The notes below the pieces were generated by a model that was given only the letters and a program-made list of their open reading frames with translations, was not told the DNA's origin and did no database searches. From assembly GCF_017751145.1 (NCBI RefSeq), contig NZ_CP046640.1, positions 2,026,137 to 2,090,136 of the forward strand: DNA of 64,000 bases, written 5' to 3'. This DNA comes from Iocasia fonsfrigidae (GTDB lineage: Bacteria > Bacillota > Halanaerobiia > Halanaerobiales > DTU029). Each line of letters opens with the position of its first letter. The stretch's first letter is position 1. The translations under genes and the position numbers were made by a program. Of the stretch, positions 36,287 to 45,149 are shown one piece after another.

Positions 36287-37070
36287 ATCTTTAATGATCA
36301 TATTACTGGTGTCTGTAATGTTGTTACCTGTTCTGGTTCAGGCAGAGGAATTGACTGGTAGGGAGATTATTGATAAAACAAATATTATGAACTTGGTTGA
36401 TGATATGCAGGCAGAGATGGAGATGGTAATGATCAATAAAGCAGGGCAGAAAAGGGTCAGGGAACTAATGTCATATTCAAAAAAAGATAAAAGTGATGAT
36501 ATAGAAAAATCTATAATGCGTTTTCTTAGTCCGGCAGATGTTAAAGGCACAGGGTTTTTAAGTATAGACAATCCGCAAGGGGCTGATGAAAAATACCTAT
36601 ATTTACCTGCCATGGGACGGCCCCGCCGGCTATCATCAGATGAGAGAGGTGGTTCCTTTATGGGGTCTGATTTTAGTTATGAAGATATTTCAGAATCTGT
36701 TGAAGATTATATTTACACCATTATTGGTACTGAAGAAATAGATGGTCAGCAGGTTTATATTGTTGAATCTATTCCACGTACAAAAGAAATAGAGAAAGAT
36801 GTGGAATTTGCTAGAAAGATTTCCTGGGTGAGAAAAGACAATTTTGTTCTAATCAAGGCAGAATTTCATGATAAAAAGGATGAGGTATTGAAAAGGCTTA
36901 ATGTACTGGAAATAAAACAGATTACTGAAGAGGTATGGATGCCGGTTCATTTAGAGATGGAAACTTACCAGAAAGGGTCCAGGACCAGTCTAAAATATAA
37001 AGATATTAAAGTGGATACAGGGTTAACAGACGATTATTTTTCTGTTAGACAATTAACCCGTCCTCTATAA
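36276..37070 (+). CDS. LolA-like outer-membrane lipoprotein-sorting protein
   Basis: 264 residues from ATG 36276 (GGGAGGAAG upstream), overlapping the RND stop by 11 bases. A signal peptide covers residues 1-23 (cleavage near VQA-EE). The mature part follows the LolA-like family usually encoded with MMPL/RND pumps: MRFLSPADVKGTGFLSID, then KYLYLPAMGRPRRLSSDERG and SFMGSDFSYEDI. The fold is a half-barrel that carries a lipid or lipidated molecule through the periplasm. Together with the RND and beta-barrel genes it makes sense only in a diderm cell. Confidence 0.88.
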   Translation: MKCKSLMIILLVSVMLLPVLVQAEELTGREIIDKTNIMNLVDDMQAEMEMVMINKAGQKRVRELMSYSKKDKSDDIEKSIMRFLSPADVKGTGFLSIDNPQGADEKYLYLPAMGRPRRLSSDERGGSFMGSDFSYEDISESVEDYIYTIIGTEEIDGQQVYIVESIPRTKEIEKDVEFARKISWVRKDNFVLIKAEFHDKKDEVLKRLNVLEIKQITEEVWMPVHLEMETYQKGSRTSLKYKDIKVDTGLTDDYFSVRQLTRPL

Positions 37071-37085
37071 GGATGTGATCTAGTT

Positions 37086-38243
37086 TTGAAAGATAAAATA
37101 TTTTCTATTCTATTGAGCTGGCTGTTTTTTATGTTTTTTTCCTGGACTAATGTTTATGGCAGTGACCTGGAACTTAGTGGAGAATGGGTCTCGAGACTGG
37201 AAGCAGAATTCCAGGGAGAGAATGATATTATATTGTTTAATTCACTTGGTTTAGATTTAAATTATAATAGTTCTATGTCAGCTTTTAAGGCCAGTTTAGA
37301 CATTACAGACGATGATGATGATCCTAATGTTAGTTTAGAAGAGGCTTATGGAGAGTTTTATTTTCAGTCTACTGATTTAAGGATAGGTAAACAGTATATT
37401 GCCTGGGGTAAAACTGATGGTATCAATCCAACTGATAACTTTAACCCTGAAGATTTAACAGATCCCTTCAGTGAAGACAATAAATTGGCTGTAAATGCAG
37501 TTAGGGCTAAACATTATCAAGATGATTGGATATTCGATCTTATCTGGGCTCCCCTGTTTACAGCAGCTGAATTACCTAAAGCCGGTAGTCGCTGGTCTTC
37601 TTTGCCGGCAGGTCTAGAAATTGAACCACAGGAACCTGAAAATAGTCTGGAGAATTCTGAAATAGGGGTAAGGGCTTCTAAATGGGCTGGCTCAATTGAT
37701 TTTTCTTTTAGTTATTTTCGAGGCTGGAGTAAGACTCCAGCCTGGCCTGACCAGTCTATAATCGAAGACGGTCAATTAGTTTTCAAGCCTGAATATTATC
37801 AGGTTGATGTCTTTGGAACTGATTGGGCCAGAGATTTTGGTAGTTTTGTTTTCAGGGGTGAGTTAGCTTATTTTAAAACAAAAAAGGATTTTCAATTAAA
37901 AAATCCTTATTCTCAGTATGTCTTGGGGGTTGATTTTAATGCTACAGATGAATTGTATATTATTACCCAGCTGGTTGGTGAAAAAGAAGAAGGGGAAGAT
38001 AGGACTGACAACCTAACTGTATCTCTGGAGTATGAGCTTACTGAATTTAAGACTATTGAATTAAATGGAATATATAACCTGGCTGACAGAGACAGTCTGA
38101 TAAACCCCTTATTTAACTATGAAATAAGGGATGGTCTTGCAATGACACTGGGGGCCTATATATTTTCCGGGGAAGATGGGAGTTCATATGGCTGGTTTGA
38201 TGAGAAAGATTATGTATATATAGAGTTAGTAAGATCATTTTAA
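37086..38243 (+). CDS. Outer-membrane beta-barrel protein (DUF1302-like)
   Basis: 385 residues from TTG 37086. Signal peptide with cleavage near residue 25 (NVYG-S). The rest has alternating beta-strand texture with aromatic girdles (YGEFYFQS, RIGKQYIAWGKTDGINPTDNF, DFSFSYFRGW). It ends with YIELVRSF, and a C-terminal Phe on an amphipathic strand is the BAM recognition signal of outer-membrane proteins. The RIGKQ...WG...NP segment recalls DUF1302/alginate-export-type porins that pair with RND pumps and LolA-like proteins in Proteobacteria. The exact family is assigned with moderate confidence. Confidence 0.75.
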   Translation: MKDKIFSILLSWLFFMFFSWTNVYGSDLELSGEWVSRLEAEFQGENDIILFNSLGLDLNYNSSMSAFKASLDITDDDDDPNVSLEEAYGEFYFQSTDLRIGKQYIAWGKTDGINPTDNFNPEDLTDPFSEDNKLAVNAVRAKHYQDDWIFDLIWAPLFTAAELPKAGSRWSSLPAGLEIEPQEPENSLENSEIGVRASKWAGSIDFSFSYFRGWSKTPAWPDQSIIEDGQLVFKPEYYQVDVFGTDWARDFGSFVFRGELAYFKTKKDFQLKNPYSQYVLGVDFNATDELYIITQLVGEKEEGEDRTDNLTVSLEYELTEFKTIELNGIYNLADRDSLINPLFNYEIRDGLAMTLGAYIFSGEDGSSYGWFDEKDYVYIELVRSF

Positions 38244-38304
38244 AGTCTTGATAAATTGCTATACTTTTTTGTATTAGCCATAATATTAAATTATAGTGTG
38301 TTTT

Positions 38305-38334
38305 TTGTATCTGAATCACTTTATATGTTATAAT
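38305..38334 (+). promoter_or_regulatory. Promoter of nth
   Basis: TTGTAT (38305-38310), 18-base spacer, TATAAT (38329-38334), about 65 bases before the nth start. It separates nth from the RND operon. Confidence 0.5.
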
Positions 38335-38399
38335 AATTTATGGTTTTTACAATAAAAATTAGAATTTTAATCTAAAATAATTAATTAAGGAGTATAGCA

Positions 38400-39032
38400 A
38401 TGAATGTCAGAAAAGTTACTAAAATAATTATGTTAATGGAAGAGAAATGGCCGAAGCCTGTAACAGAATTAAATTACTCAAGCCCTTTTGAACTCCTGCT
38501 TGCTACGATATTGTCTGCTCAGTCAACTGATAAACAGGTAAATAAGGTAACAAAGAGACTCTTTAAAAAGTATAATCAGCCAGGGGATTTTGCGGAAATG
38601 AAAAAGGATGAACTGGCTCAGGAAATCAATAGTATTGGTTTATATCGCAATAAAAGTAAATTTATTATTGAAAGCAGCCAGCTGATCCTGAAAGACTTTA
38701 AAGGTAAGGTACCAGATACAAGAAAGGAATTAATGAGATTGCCAGGGGTTGGACGTAAAACTGCCAATGTAATCTTGGCCTCTGCCTTTCAAAAAAATGC
38801 AATTGCGGTTGATACACATGTCTTTAGGGTAGCAAACCGGTTAGGACTTGTTAAGACAGATAAAGTAGTGGAAGTTGAAAAACAATTAATGAATATAATA
38901 CCTGAAGAAAAATGGAGTGATCTGCATCACTGGTTAATATTCCTCGGCCGTAGGATTTGTAAAGCCAGAAATCCCCATTGTAACAAATGTTTTTTACAGG
39001 ACTATTGTGAGTATTATAATTCATCTAAATAA
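38400..39032 (+). CDS. nth: Endonuclease III
   Basis: 210 residues. A base-excision repair DNA glycosylase/AP lyase for oxidised pyrimidines. It has the helix-hairpin-helix LPGVGRKTANVIL with the catalytic Lys, the catalytic Asp in VDTHVFRVANRLG, and the 4Fe-4S cluster C-x6-C-x2-C-x5-C at the C-terminus (CKARNPHCNKCFLQDYC). Length is standard. AAGGAG upstream of the ATG. It heads a short group with the PHP-domain gene and the PhoH gene. Confidence 0.97.
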   Translation: MNVRKVTKIIMLMEEKWPKPVTELNYSSPFELLLATILSAQSTDKQVNKVTKRLFKKYNQPGDFAEMKKDELAQEINSIGLYRNKSKFIIESSQLILKDFKGKVPDTRKELMRLPGVGRKTANVILASAFQKNAIAVDTHVFRVANRLGLVKTDKVVEVEKQLMNIIPEEKWSDLHHWLIFLGRRICKARNPHCNKCFLQDYCEYYNSSK

Positions 39033-39046
39033 GGGGTGTTATTAGT

Positions 39047-39946
39047 ATGAAAAAAAACAAAAAAATTGATCTACATATGCACTCAATCCACAGTAGTGAT
39101 GGTGAGCTTCACCCCTGTAAATTACTAGAAATTGCCAAAGAAAATAACCTTACAGCAGTAGCCTTGACTGATCATAATACTGTAGCTGGAATAAGTGAGG
39201 CAATAGCTGCTGGAAAACACCTGGGAATCGAGGTTGTACCCGGGATAGAAATAGACAGTCAATTCAGAAAGTATTCTATCCATATTTTGGGTTATTATTT
39301 TGATATTAATGATGATAAATTAAATAATTTACTGACAGAACTAAATAGTCTTTATTATGGGTTAGCCCAGAAACGTGTAACGAAATTAACTGAACTGGGA
39401 TTTGATATTGATTACCAGCAGGTATTAGACTATGCTGTAGACCTTCCTGTTGGTGTTGTGATAGCTGAGGTATTACTAAAAAACAAGAAAAATTTTAATC
39501 ATCCACTACTAAAACCATATTTAACTGGGGAAAAAAGCAAACAGCCATATTTCAATTTTCATCTTGATTTTTTTAGTAGGGGTAAAGCAGCCTATGTTCC
39601 TTTTAAAAGTATTAGTAGTAAGCAGGTTATTAAACTCATCAAAGGATTAGGAGGAATACCTGTCCTGGCCCATCCTGGTTATTCATTTAACTATCAAAAT
39701 GAAAATGATCTGACTGCACTTAAAGAATTGATTGCTGAAGGCTTAGTTGGTATAGAGGCATACAGCAGTTATCATAAACAAAATGAGATAAATGAGTTTG
39801 AACAGATAGGTAGAGATAATAGCTTAATAATTACTGCTGGTAGTGATTTTCACGGCAAACTGAAACCTGAGATCTCTATGGGAGGAATAAAAAATAATAA
39901 TTATAGTATCTTAGAGGAATTAAAGGATTATTTGTTACATATTTGA
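39047..39946 (+). CDS. PHP-domain phosphoesterase (YciV-like)
   Basis: 299 residues. PHP metal motifs: DLHMHSIHSSDG, ALTDHNTVAG, PGIEID, LAHPGYSF and GSDFHGKLKP, all of which bind a trinuclear metal site. This matches the YciV/RNase AM type, which acts on nucleoside 3',5'-bisphosphates or trims RNA 5' ends; other PHP enzymes (such as histidinol phosphatase) have different spacing. It starts 14 bases after nth and is likely co-transcribed with it. Confidence 0.85.
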   Translation: MKKNKKIDLHMHSIHSSDGELHPCKLLEIAKENNLTAVALTDHNTVAGISEAIAAGKHLGIEVVPGIEIDSQFRKYSIHILGYYFDINDDKLNNLLTELNSLYYGLAQKRVTKLTELGFDIDYQQVLDYAVDLPVGVVIAEVLLKNKKNFNHPLLKPYLTGEKSKQPYFNFHLDFFSRGKAAYVPFKSISSKQVIKLIKGLGGIPVLAHPGYSFNYQNENDLTALKELIAEGLVGIEAYSSYHKQNEINEFEQIGRDNSLIITAGSDFHGKLKPEISMGGIKNNNYSILEELKDYLLHI

Positions 39947-40016
39947 AGGAATATGTCTTTACTTAGCGAAATATTAAATATAGAGGCTTTATAATAAAAG
40001 TAGGCAGGTGAGTTAA

Positions 40017-41327
40017 GTGAAAATATATGTGCTGGATACAAATGTACTACTTGATGACCCCAAAGCAATCTTTGCTTTTGAAGAAAATCAAATAATTTTA
40101 CCACTGGCTGTCCTGGAAGAAATTGATGACCAAAAGACCAAGACATCATCAATTGGACATAATGCCAGGGAAACTTCAAGAATATTGGATAATCTCAGAG
40201 AACAGGGAAGACTGGACTGTGGTGTAAAATTAAAAAATGGGGGTAATTTACGTATAGAGATTAATGGCAAGGATTTTGAACCTCCTGAAGGATTAAATGC
40301 AGCCAAAAAAGATAATCGGATCTTGAGTACTGCTTTTTATATTCAGAAAGAAAATCCTGATCAAAAGGTAATTCTGGTGACTAATGATATTAATTTACGT
40401 TTAATTGCAGATGCCTTTGGATTAAAAGCAGAACAATACCGCTCTAACCGCCTAAATGATGATGACATTTATACCGGAAGCCATGAGATTAAGGTTCCTG
40501 CTGAATTAATAGATCGGTTCTACCAGAATAATGCCCTGGAACTGAAGGAATTTAAAGATATTGATAAAAAAATATATCCCCAAGAGATGGTACATTTGAT
40601 TGCAGTTGATCAGAAAGGAAAATCAGCCCTTGCCAGGTTTAATGGTGAACAAATTGTACCGTTTTTATTTTCCAAGGCCAGCCCCTGGGGGATTAAACCC
40701 CGTAACAAGGAACAGAAGTTTGCCCTGGAACTCCTTTTAAATGAAGATATAAAACTGGTTACCCTTCTGGGTAAAGCAGGTACTGGCAAAACATTACTGG
40801 CTTTAGCTGTCGGCCTGTCAAAGGTTACTGATGAAGAGGCCTATAAAAGATTACTGGTAGCTAGACCAGTTATACCTATGGGGAATGATATTGGTTTTCT
40901 GCCTGGAACAAAGGAAGAGAAATTACAACCCTGGATGCAGCCAATATTTGATAACCTGGATTTTATTTTGAATCAGAGTAATGATAGTAGTTTTTCTTTT
41001 GATTACCTGGTAGAAAAGAATCTGATTCAGATAGAGGCCTTAACATATATCAGGGGTAGATCGGTTCCAAATCAATTTATTATTATAGATGAAGCCCAAA
41101 ATCTGACAGCACATGAAGTGAAGACTATTATAACCAGGGCAGGAAAGAATACCAAGATTGTTCTGACAGGTGATCCATATCAAATTGATAATCCCTATCT
41201 TGACAAACACACTAATGGCTTAACACTCCTGGCCCATAAATTCCATAATGAATCTATTGCAGGACATATTACATTGGTCAAGGGAGAACGCTCTGAACTG
41301 GCCAGAATAGCTAGTGAGCTGCTGTAA
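40017..41327 (+). CDS. PhoH family protein with N-terminal PIN domain
   Basis: 436 residues from GTG 40017. The PIN nuclease domain (about 1-140) shows YVLDTNVLLDDPKAI and later acidic ligands in VTNDINLRLIA. The PhoH ATPase domain (about 230-436) shows GKAGTGKTLLALA, IIDEAQN and TGDPYQID. PIN-PhoH fusions act as NTP-driven ribonucleases/helicases, often toxin-like when paired with an antitoxin; none is next to this gene, so a housekeeping RNA role is more likely. A terminator follows. Confidence 0.93.
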   Translation: MKIYVLDTNVLLDDPKAIFAFEENQIILPLAVLEEIDDQKTKTSSIGHNARETSRILDNLREQGRLDCGVKLKNGGNLRIEINGKDFEPPEGLNAAKKDNRILSTAFYIQKENPDQKVILVTNDINLRLIADAFGLKAEQYRSNRLNDDDIYTGSHEIKVPAELIDRFYQNNALELKEFKDIDKKIYPQEMVHLIAVDQKGKSALARFNGEQIVPFLFSKASPWGIKPRNKEQKFALELLLNEDIKLVTLLGKAGTGKTLLALAVGLSKVTDEEAYKRLLVARPVIPMGNDIGFLPGTKEEKLQPWMQPIFDNLDFILNQSNDSSFSFDYLVEKNLIQIEALTYIRGRSVPNQFIIIDEAQNLTAHEVKTIITRAGKNTKIVLTGDPYQIDNPYLDKHTNGLTLLAHKFHNESIAGHITLVKGERSELARIASELL

Positions 41328-41349
41328 TTACTGGTCAAGTTAACGGCAA

Positions 41350-41388
41350 GGCTCCCGGATTGTAAATTACAAAAAGGGAGCCCTTTTA
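41350..41388. terminator. Terminator between convergent PhoH and MerR genes
   Basis: A 7-bp stem GGCTCCC/GGGAGCC around a 19-base spacer, followed by CTTTTATT. Confidence 0.7.
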
Positions 41389-41389
41389 T

Positions 41390-41917
41390 TCAGTCATTAT
41401 TTTTAGTCCAGGGGAGTAGTCTTTTTAAGAGACTATTGTGCTGTTCTTTCTTCTGGTCTAAGCGTTTTCTGATCTCCTGAATAAGTTCCCGGTCACGTCT
41501 TTCTGATGTTATATTCAAAAGTTTAACTGCCTGCAGGTATTCCTGTTTTAGAGTATTTTGTCCTTTTTTTAGTTCCTTAATACCATCTTCAACGTCTGTA
41601 ATTCTATCCAGTAGAACTGAAACAAGGGAACTAAGCCTTTCATCGGTTTCACCAACAAGAGCAGCAGCAATATCCTGTTTGCTTTCCTCTAAATTTAATA
41701 TTTCGCGCACCTGTTTGATTGAATATTTCTGTTCATAAAGGTAAGTCCTGATTTTTTGTAGGGTAGCAATATTATTTTCTGTATATTGCCGATATCCATT
41801 ATCATTTCTTGGTATATCTAAAAAGTTTTCTAGTTCTGATTCCCAGTATCTGAGTGTTGAAGGTGCTACATTTAAAATACTGGCTGCTTCTGATGTGGTA
41901 TACCTTTCCTTATCCAT
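41390..41917 (-). CDS. MerR family DNA-binding protein with coiled coil
   Basis: 175 residues. The N-terminal MerR winged helix is clear: YTTSEAASILNVAPSTLRYW, then NGYRQYTENNIATLQKI (about 5-60). The rest is a long coiled coil (ITDVEDGIKELKKGQNTLKQEY and KRLDQKKEQHNSLLKRLLP) without an effector domain. This layout resembles RacA/DUF3967-type chromosome-associated proteins more than metal sensors. It is divergent from the SpoIID-domain gene, whose promoter region it may share. Confidence 0.8.
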   Translation of the reverse strand: MDKERYTTSEAASILNVAPSTLRYWESELENFLDIPRNDNGYRQYTENNIATLQKIRTYLYEQKYSIKQVREILNLEESKQDIAAALVGETDERLSSLVSVLLDRITDVEDGIKELKKGQNTLKQEYLQAVKLLNITSERRDRELIQEIRKRLDQKKEQHNSLLKRLLPWTKNND

Positions 41918-42104
41918 TTTATACCCCCTTCCTTAGTGAGAATAGACAAGGCAAGGTTAAAATTTACATTAGTTTAATAATTCTGGATCGAGAGAAAAAT
42001 TCCTGCATAAATAATAAAAAGATACCATTTTAAAGAAAGAGGATTATACTGTCTGACTATAGAATTAATATACTAGGTATTCTTATACAGGAGGAGACTA
42101 ATTA
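41918..42104. other. Divergent promoter region
   Basis: 187 bases between the MerR-like gene and the SpoIID gene. There is an imperfect inverted repeat GAAT...ATTC (around 42061-42082) and the SpoIID site AGGAGGAG at its end. No clear -35/-10 pair was found by eye. Confidence 0.35.
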
Positions 42105-44210
42105 ATGAATAAAAAAACATATCTAATACTTTTTGTTATAGGTGTTTTAGCAAGTATTTCTTTTTCAACAATACACTATTATGTTATTAATGCAGGTCAG
42201 GTTACCACAGAGATTCAAAAAAAAACTGGGTTTAAAGAAATAGACACAGATATTTTATTTGCTCAGGCCAGAGATGCCTACTATGCAGGAAAAATTATTA
42301 AGGCAGAAGAGCTGTATCAGGCTATTAATTTGAAGGAAAGTAATAATCTTACTGCTTTAAAGAATATTTATTTTATAAATAAGGAATTAGGTAATCTTAA
42401 GGAAAGTATAACTAGTTTAGAAAAAATAGTTAATCTCAGTGATGATAAGAAATGGAACTATAGACTTGGTTTAAGTTATTTTCAAGTAGGCAATTATGAA
42501 CAGGCTGCCGATATCTTAAATAAACTGGCCAGTGAATATCAAGAAGTCTTTTCTGAAAAAGAATTAGCAATTATTAATTATTATCTTGGTTTAATCTCAG
42601 TAAAAAATAAAGACTTGGAATTAGCGAAAGAATTTTTTGAAAAGGGGATTAATGTATCTCCTAAAACTACGATTAATTATGTAGAATTAGCTGGTATACA
42701 TAAAGAAAAGGGACAATATCATGATGCCATTACAATGTATAAAAAGGCCCTGCGTTATGATTATAGTTTGTCTTATATCTATCCAGAACTGGCTGATCTC
42801 TATGAGCAATTAAATGAAGTCAGTAACTCTTACTATTACTGGAAGCGTAGTTTATCCACTAATAATAAACCTACTCTGGCCAGTGATAAAATTGATAAAT
42901 TAGAGGAAATACATCCAGAATTAATTGAATTAGAAAAGGAAGAAAAAAACAGGACACGTACAAGTATAAACTGGTCTATTGTTGAACCCATTACTGATAC
43001 AGCAGATATTCCACTCATAAGGGTTGGTTTAATTGAAAAGGCTGAAAATATTACCTTCCAGGCTGGAACTAATTTTAAAGTATTTAATAATGATCAGGCC
43101 GTTTTTAATGGTCAGGCTAAAAAGGAATATACCCTAAAACATAAAAATGATAAATTTGAAATTTATAGTGATGGAGAGATTCTTAGTAATTTTAAGACAG
43201 ATAAATTATTGTTAAAATTAAGTGATGACCATTATACTTTTGATTTATATGACATTAGTTTTGGAAAAGGATATTTCTGGGCTGGTAATGAAGATAGACA
43301 GTATCGTGGGGAACTAGAAATTTTATCTAAAGATAATGATTTACTCACAGTAATTAATAATATTAATTTAGAGGAATATCTCTTATCAGTAGTTCCAGCA
43401 GAAATGCCTGCTAGCTGGCCTATGGAGGCTTTAAAGGCCCAGGCTATAGCAGCAAGGAGCTATGCCCTGGTTCATCTGGGCAGGCACAGTCGACAGGGAT
43501 ATGACCTCTGTGCTACTGTACACTGTGCTGCTTACAATGGTGTCAAGAGTGAGAATACTAGGACTACTGAAGCAGTCCTTACTACTAAAGGAGAGGTTAT
43601 AAACTATAATAACCGAATTGTTGACGCTGTTTTCAGTAGTAATAGTGGTGGTTATTCTGAGAGTAGTGCTGATGTCTGGGGTAACAGTTTGCCCTATCTT
43701 GAGGGGGCTAATAATATGATGGAAGAAAACTATTCATTTCCATTGGAACCCTATCAATTAGAAGAGTGGTTAATTGATAATCCTTCTTCCTTCTCCGGGG
43801 TAGCTAAATATATAGGCAGCAATGTGTACCGCTGGGTCAAATATATGCCGGTTGACTATTTTAAGGAAAGGTATAATTTAACAGAATTAATTAATATAAT
43901 TCCAGAAGGCAGAAGTATAGGAGGCAGTATACAGAGTATATTAATCATTGGAGATAATGATAAAGAAATTAGAGTAAAAAAGGACAGCATCAGGGGGAGT
44001 TTCGGTGGTTTGAAAAGCAATAGATTTTTTATTGATAAAATTTATGATGAAAATGGAGTAATTACAGCTGTTCTCTTTTTTGGTGGTGGCTGGGGGCATA
44101 ATGTAGGTATGGATCAAACTGCTGCAGCAGGTATGGCCGAGCAAAGTTATTCTTATGAAGATATTCTTAAACATTTTTATAAAAACACTAAGGTAATAAA
44201 GAAATATTAA
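42105..44210 (+). CDS. TPR-SpoIID/LytB amidase-enhancer domain protein
   Basis: 701 residues. One N-terminal membrane anchor (about 5-28), about six TPR-like helical repeats (50-260), then a SpoIID/LytB domain (about 400-700). The catalytic segment is VVPAEMPASWPMEALKAQAIAARSYA, with the Glu of the SpoIID lytic transglycosylase. CATVHCAAYNGVKSENTR and a final GWGHNVGMDQTAAAGMAEQ also match. SpoIID strips denuded peptidoglycan strands in spore formation, but LytB-type paralogues act in vegetative walls. The TPR part suggests a scaffold for partners. Which role applies is unclear. Confidence 0.87.
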   Translation: MNKKTYLILFVIGVLASISFSTIHYYVINAGQVTTEIQKKTGFKEIDTDILFAQARDAYYAGKIIKAEELYQAINLKESNNLTALKNIYFINKELGNLKESITSLEKIVNLSDDKKWNYRLGLSYFQVGNYEQAADILNKLASEYQEVFSEKELAIINYYLGLISVKNKDLELAKEFFEKGINVSPKTTINYVELAGIHKEKGQYHDAITMYKKALRYDYSLSYIYPELADLYEQLNEVSNSYYYWKRSLSTNNKPTLASDKIDKLEEIHPELIELEKEEKNRTRTSINWSIVEPITDTADIPLIRVGLIEKAENITFQAGTNFKVFNNDQAVFNGQAKKEYTLKHKNDKFEIYSDGEILSNFKTDKLLLKLSDDHYTFDLYDISFGKGYFWAGNEDRQYRGELEILSKDNDLLTVINNINLEEYLLSVVPAEMPASWPMEALKAQAIAARSYALVHLGRHSRQGYDLCATVHCAAYNGVKSENTRTTEAVLTTKGEVINYNNRIVDAVFSSNSGGYSESSADVWGNSLPYLEGANNMMEENYSFPLEPYQLEEWLIDNPSSFSGVAKYIGSNVYRWVKYMPVDYFKERYNLTELINIIPEGRSIGGSIQSILIIGDNDKEIRVKKDSIRGSFGGLKSNRFFIDKIYDENGVITAVLFFGGGWGHNVGMDQTAAAGMAEQSYSYEDILKHFYKNTKVIKKY

Positions 44211-44264
44211 TTTTACTTGCAAATTATCTTGCAGTGGTTTATAATATTAGTAAACTTAAATATT

Positions 44265-44387
44265 ATCTTCAGGGCAAGGTGAAGGATAAAACTTATCCCA
44301 ATTCCTGACCGGTGGTTATAGTCCACGAGCAGATGCTGAACTGGTGAAATTCCAGTACCGACGGTATAGTCCGGATGAAAGAAGAAT
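44265..44387 (+). promoter_or_regulatory. FMN riboswitch (RFN element)
   Basis: Conserved RFN core: ATCTTCAGGGCAAGGTGAA at the 5' side, CCGGTGGTTATAGTCCACGA, GGTGAAATTCCAGTACCGAC, GGTATAGTCCGGATGAAAGA, with the closing ATCTTC/GAAGAAT stem. It lies directly upstream of ribU. FMN binding should favour the terminator at 44394 and reduce riboflavin uptake. Confidence 0.97.
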
Positions 44388-44393
44388 ATTTTT

Positions 44394-44420
44394 ATGCCCT
44401 GGGGAACCAGGGTATTTTTT
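44394..44420 (+). terminator. Riboswitch expression-platform terminator
   Basis: ATGCCCTGG/CCAGGGTAT stem (one wobble) with tetraloop GGAA and a T tract (TTTTTT), placed between the FMN aptamer and ribU. Confidence 0.85.
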
Positions 44421-44477
44421 ATCTTTGAGCTTTAAATTATCTGCTCTGAAGAAAATTTAATTCAGGAGGAAGATAAT

Positions 44478-45035
44478 ATGGATGTAAAAAAAATTGCTAA
44501 TGTTGGAGTGTTGACTGCTTTATCATTGATCCTTATGCTGTTAATTAAAATTCCTTACCCACCAATGCCTTTTTTACTATATGATCCAGGCGATATTCCA
44601 ATTCTAATCATCGGTTTTCTTTTTGGTCCTGTTGTTGCCTTAATATCAACTTTAATAAATTCAGTTATAATGGCAGCCTTTGTAGGTGATGGAATTTATG
44701 GGGCATTGATGCACTTTTTATCTACTGGGGCATTAGTTGGAGTCGCAGCTTATATCTATCATAAAAGTCATAATAAAAAAGGTGCTGTTAAGGGGCTAAT
44801 TGCTGGCACACTAGCTATGGTAGCTATTATGGTGCCTGCCAATCTAGTTATAACACCTATCTTTATGGGGGTTGATTATAAACAGGTTTTATCTATGATC
44901 TTACCCTTTATACTACCATTTAATCTTATAAAAGCCCTGACAAATTCTATGGTAACATTTCTGGTTTATAAAAGGATTGCTGATTTTCTAAGGAGAACAG
45001 GTTTATTAAGGATTGATAATACAATTAAAGTTTAA
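44478..45035 (+). CDS. ribU: Riboflavin ECF transporter S component RibU
   Basis: 185 residues with about six membrane helices, the size and texture of ECF S components (FGPVVALISTLINSVIMAAF; FILPFNLIKALTNSMVTFLVYK). The FMN riboswitch upstream assigns riboflavin as substrate. RibU works with the shared ECF energy-coupling module (EcfA1A2T), which is not in this window. AGGAGGAAG before the ATG. Confidence 0.92.
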   Translation: MDVKKIANVGVLTALSLILMLLIKIPYPPMPFLLYDPGDIPILIIGFLFGPVVALISTLINSVIMAAFVGDGIYGALMHFLSTGALVGVAAYIYHKSHNKKGAVKGLIAGTLAMVAIMVPANLVITPIFMGVDYKQVLSMILPFILPFNLIKALTNSMVTFLVYKRIADFLRRTGLLRIDNTIKV

Positions 45036-45054
45036 TTTTTCTTAGGCAAGCATG

Positions 45055-45084
45055 AAAAAGTCCGGTGTAAAAACCGGACTTTTT
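45055..45084 (+). terminator. Terminator after ribU
   Basis: An 11-bp stem AAAAAGTCCGG/CCGGACTTTTT with an 8-base loop; the pairing T run doubles as the tail. Confidence 0.88.
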
Positions 45085-45149
45085 GTATATAATATTATAA
45101 ACTGGTAAAAATACAGAGTGTAACATATTTTGTGATGGGGGTTATAATT

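Noticed and set aside
40017-41327. PIN-PhoH toxin with an antitoxin
   Set aside because: No small antitoxin gene precedes it; the neighbours are nth and a PHP protein.
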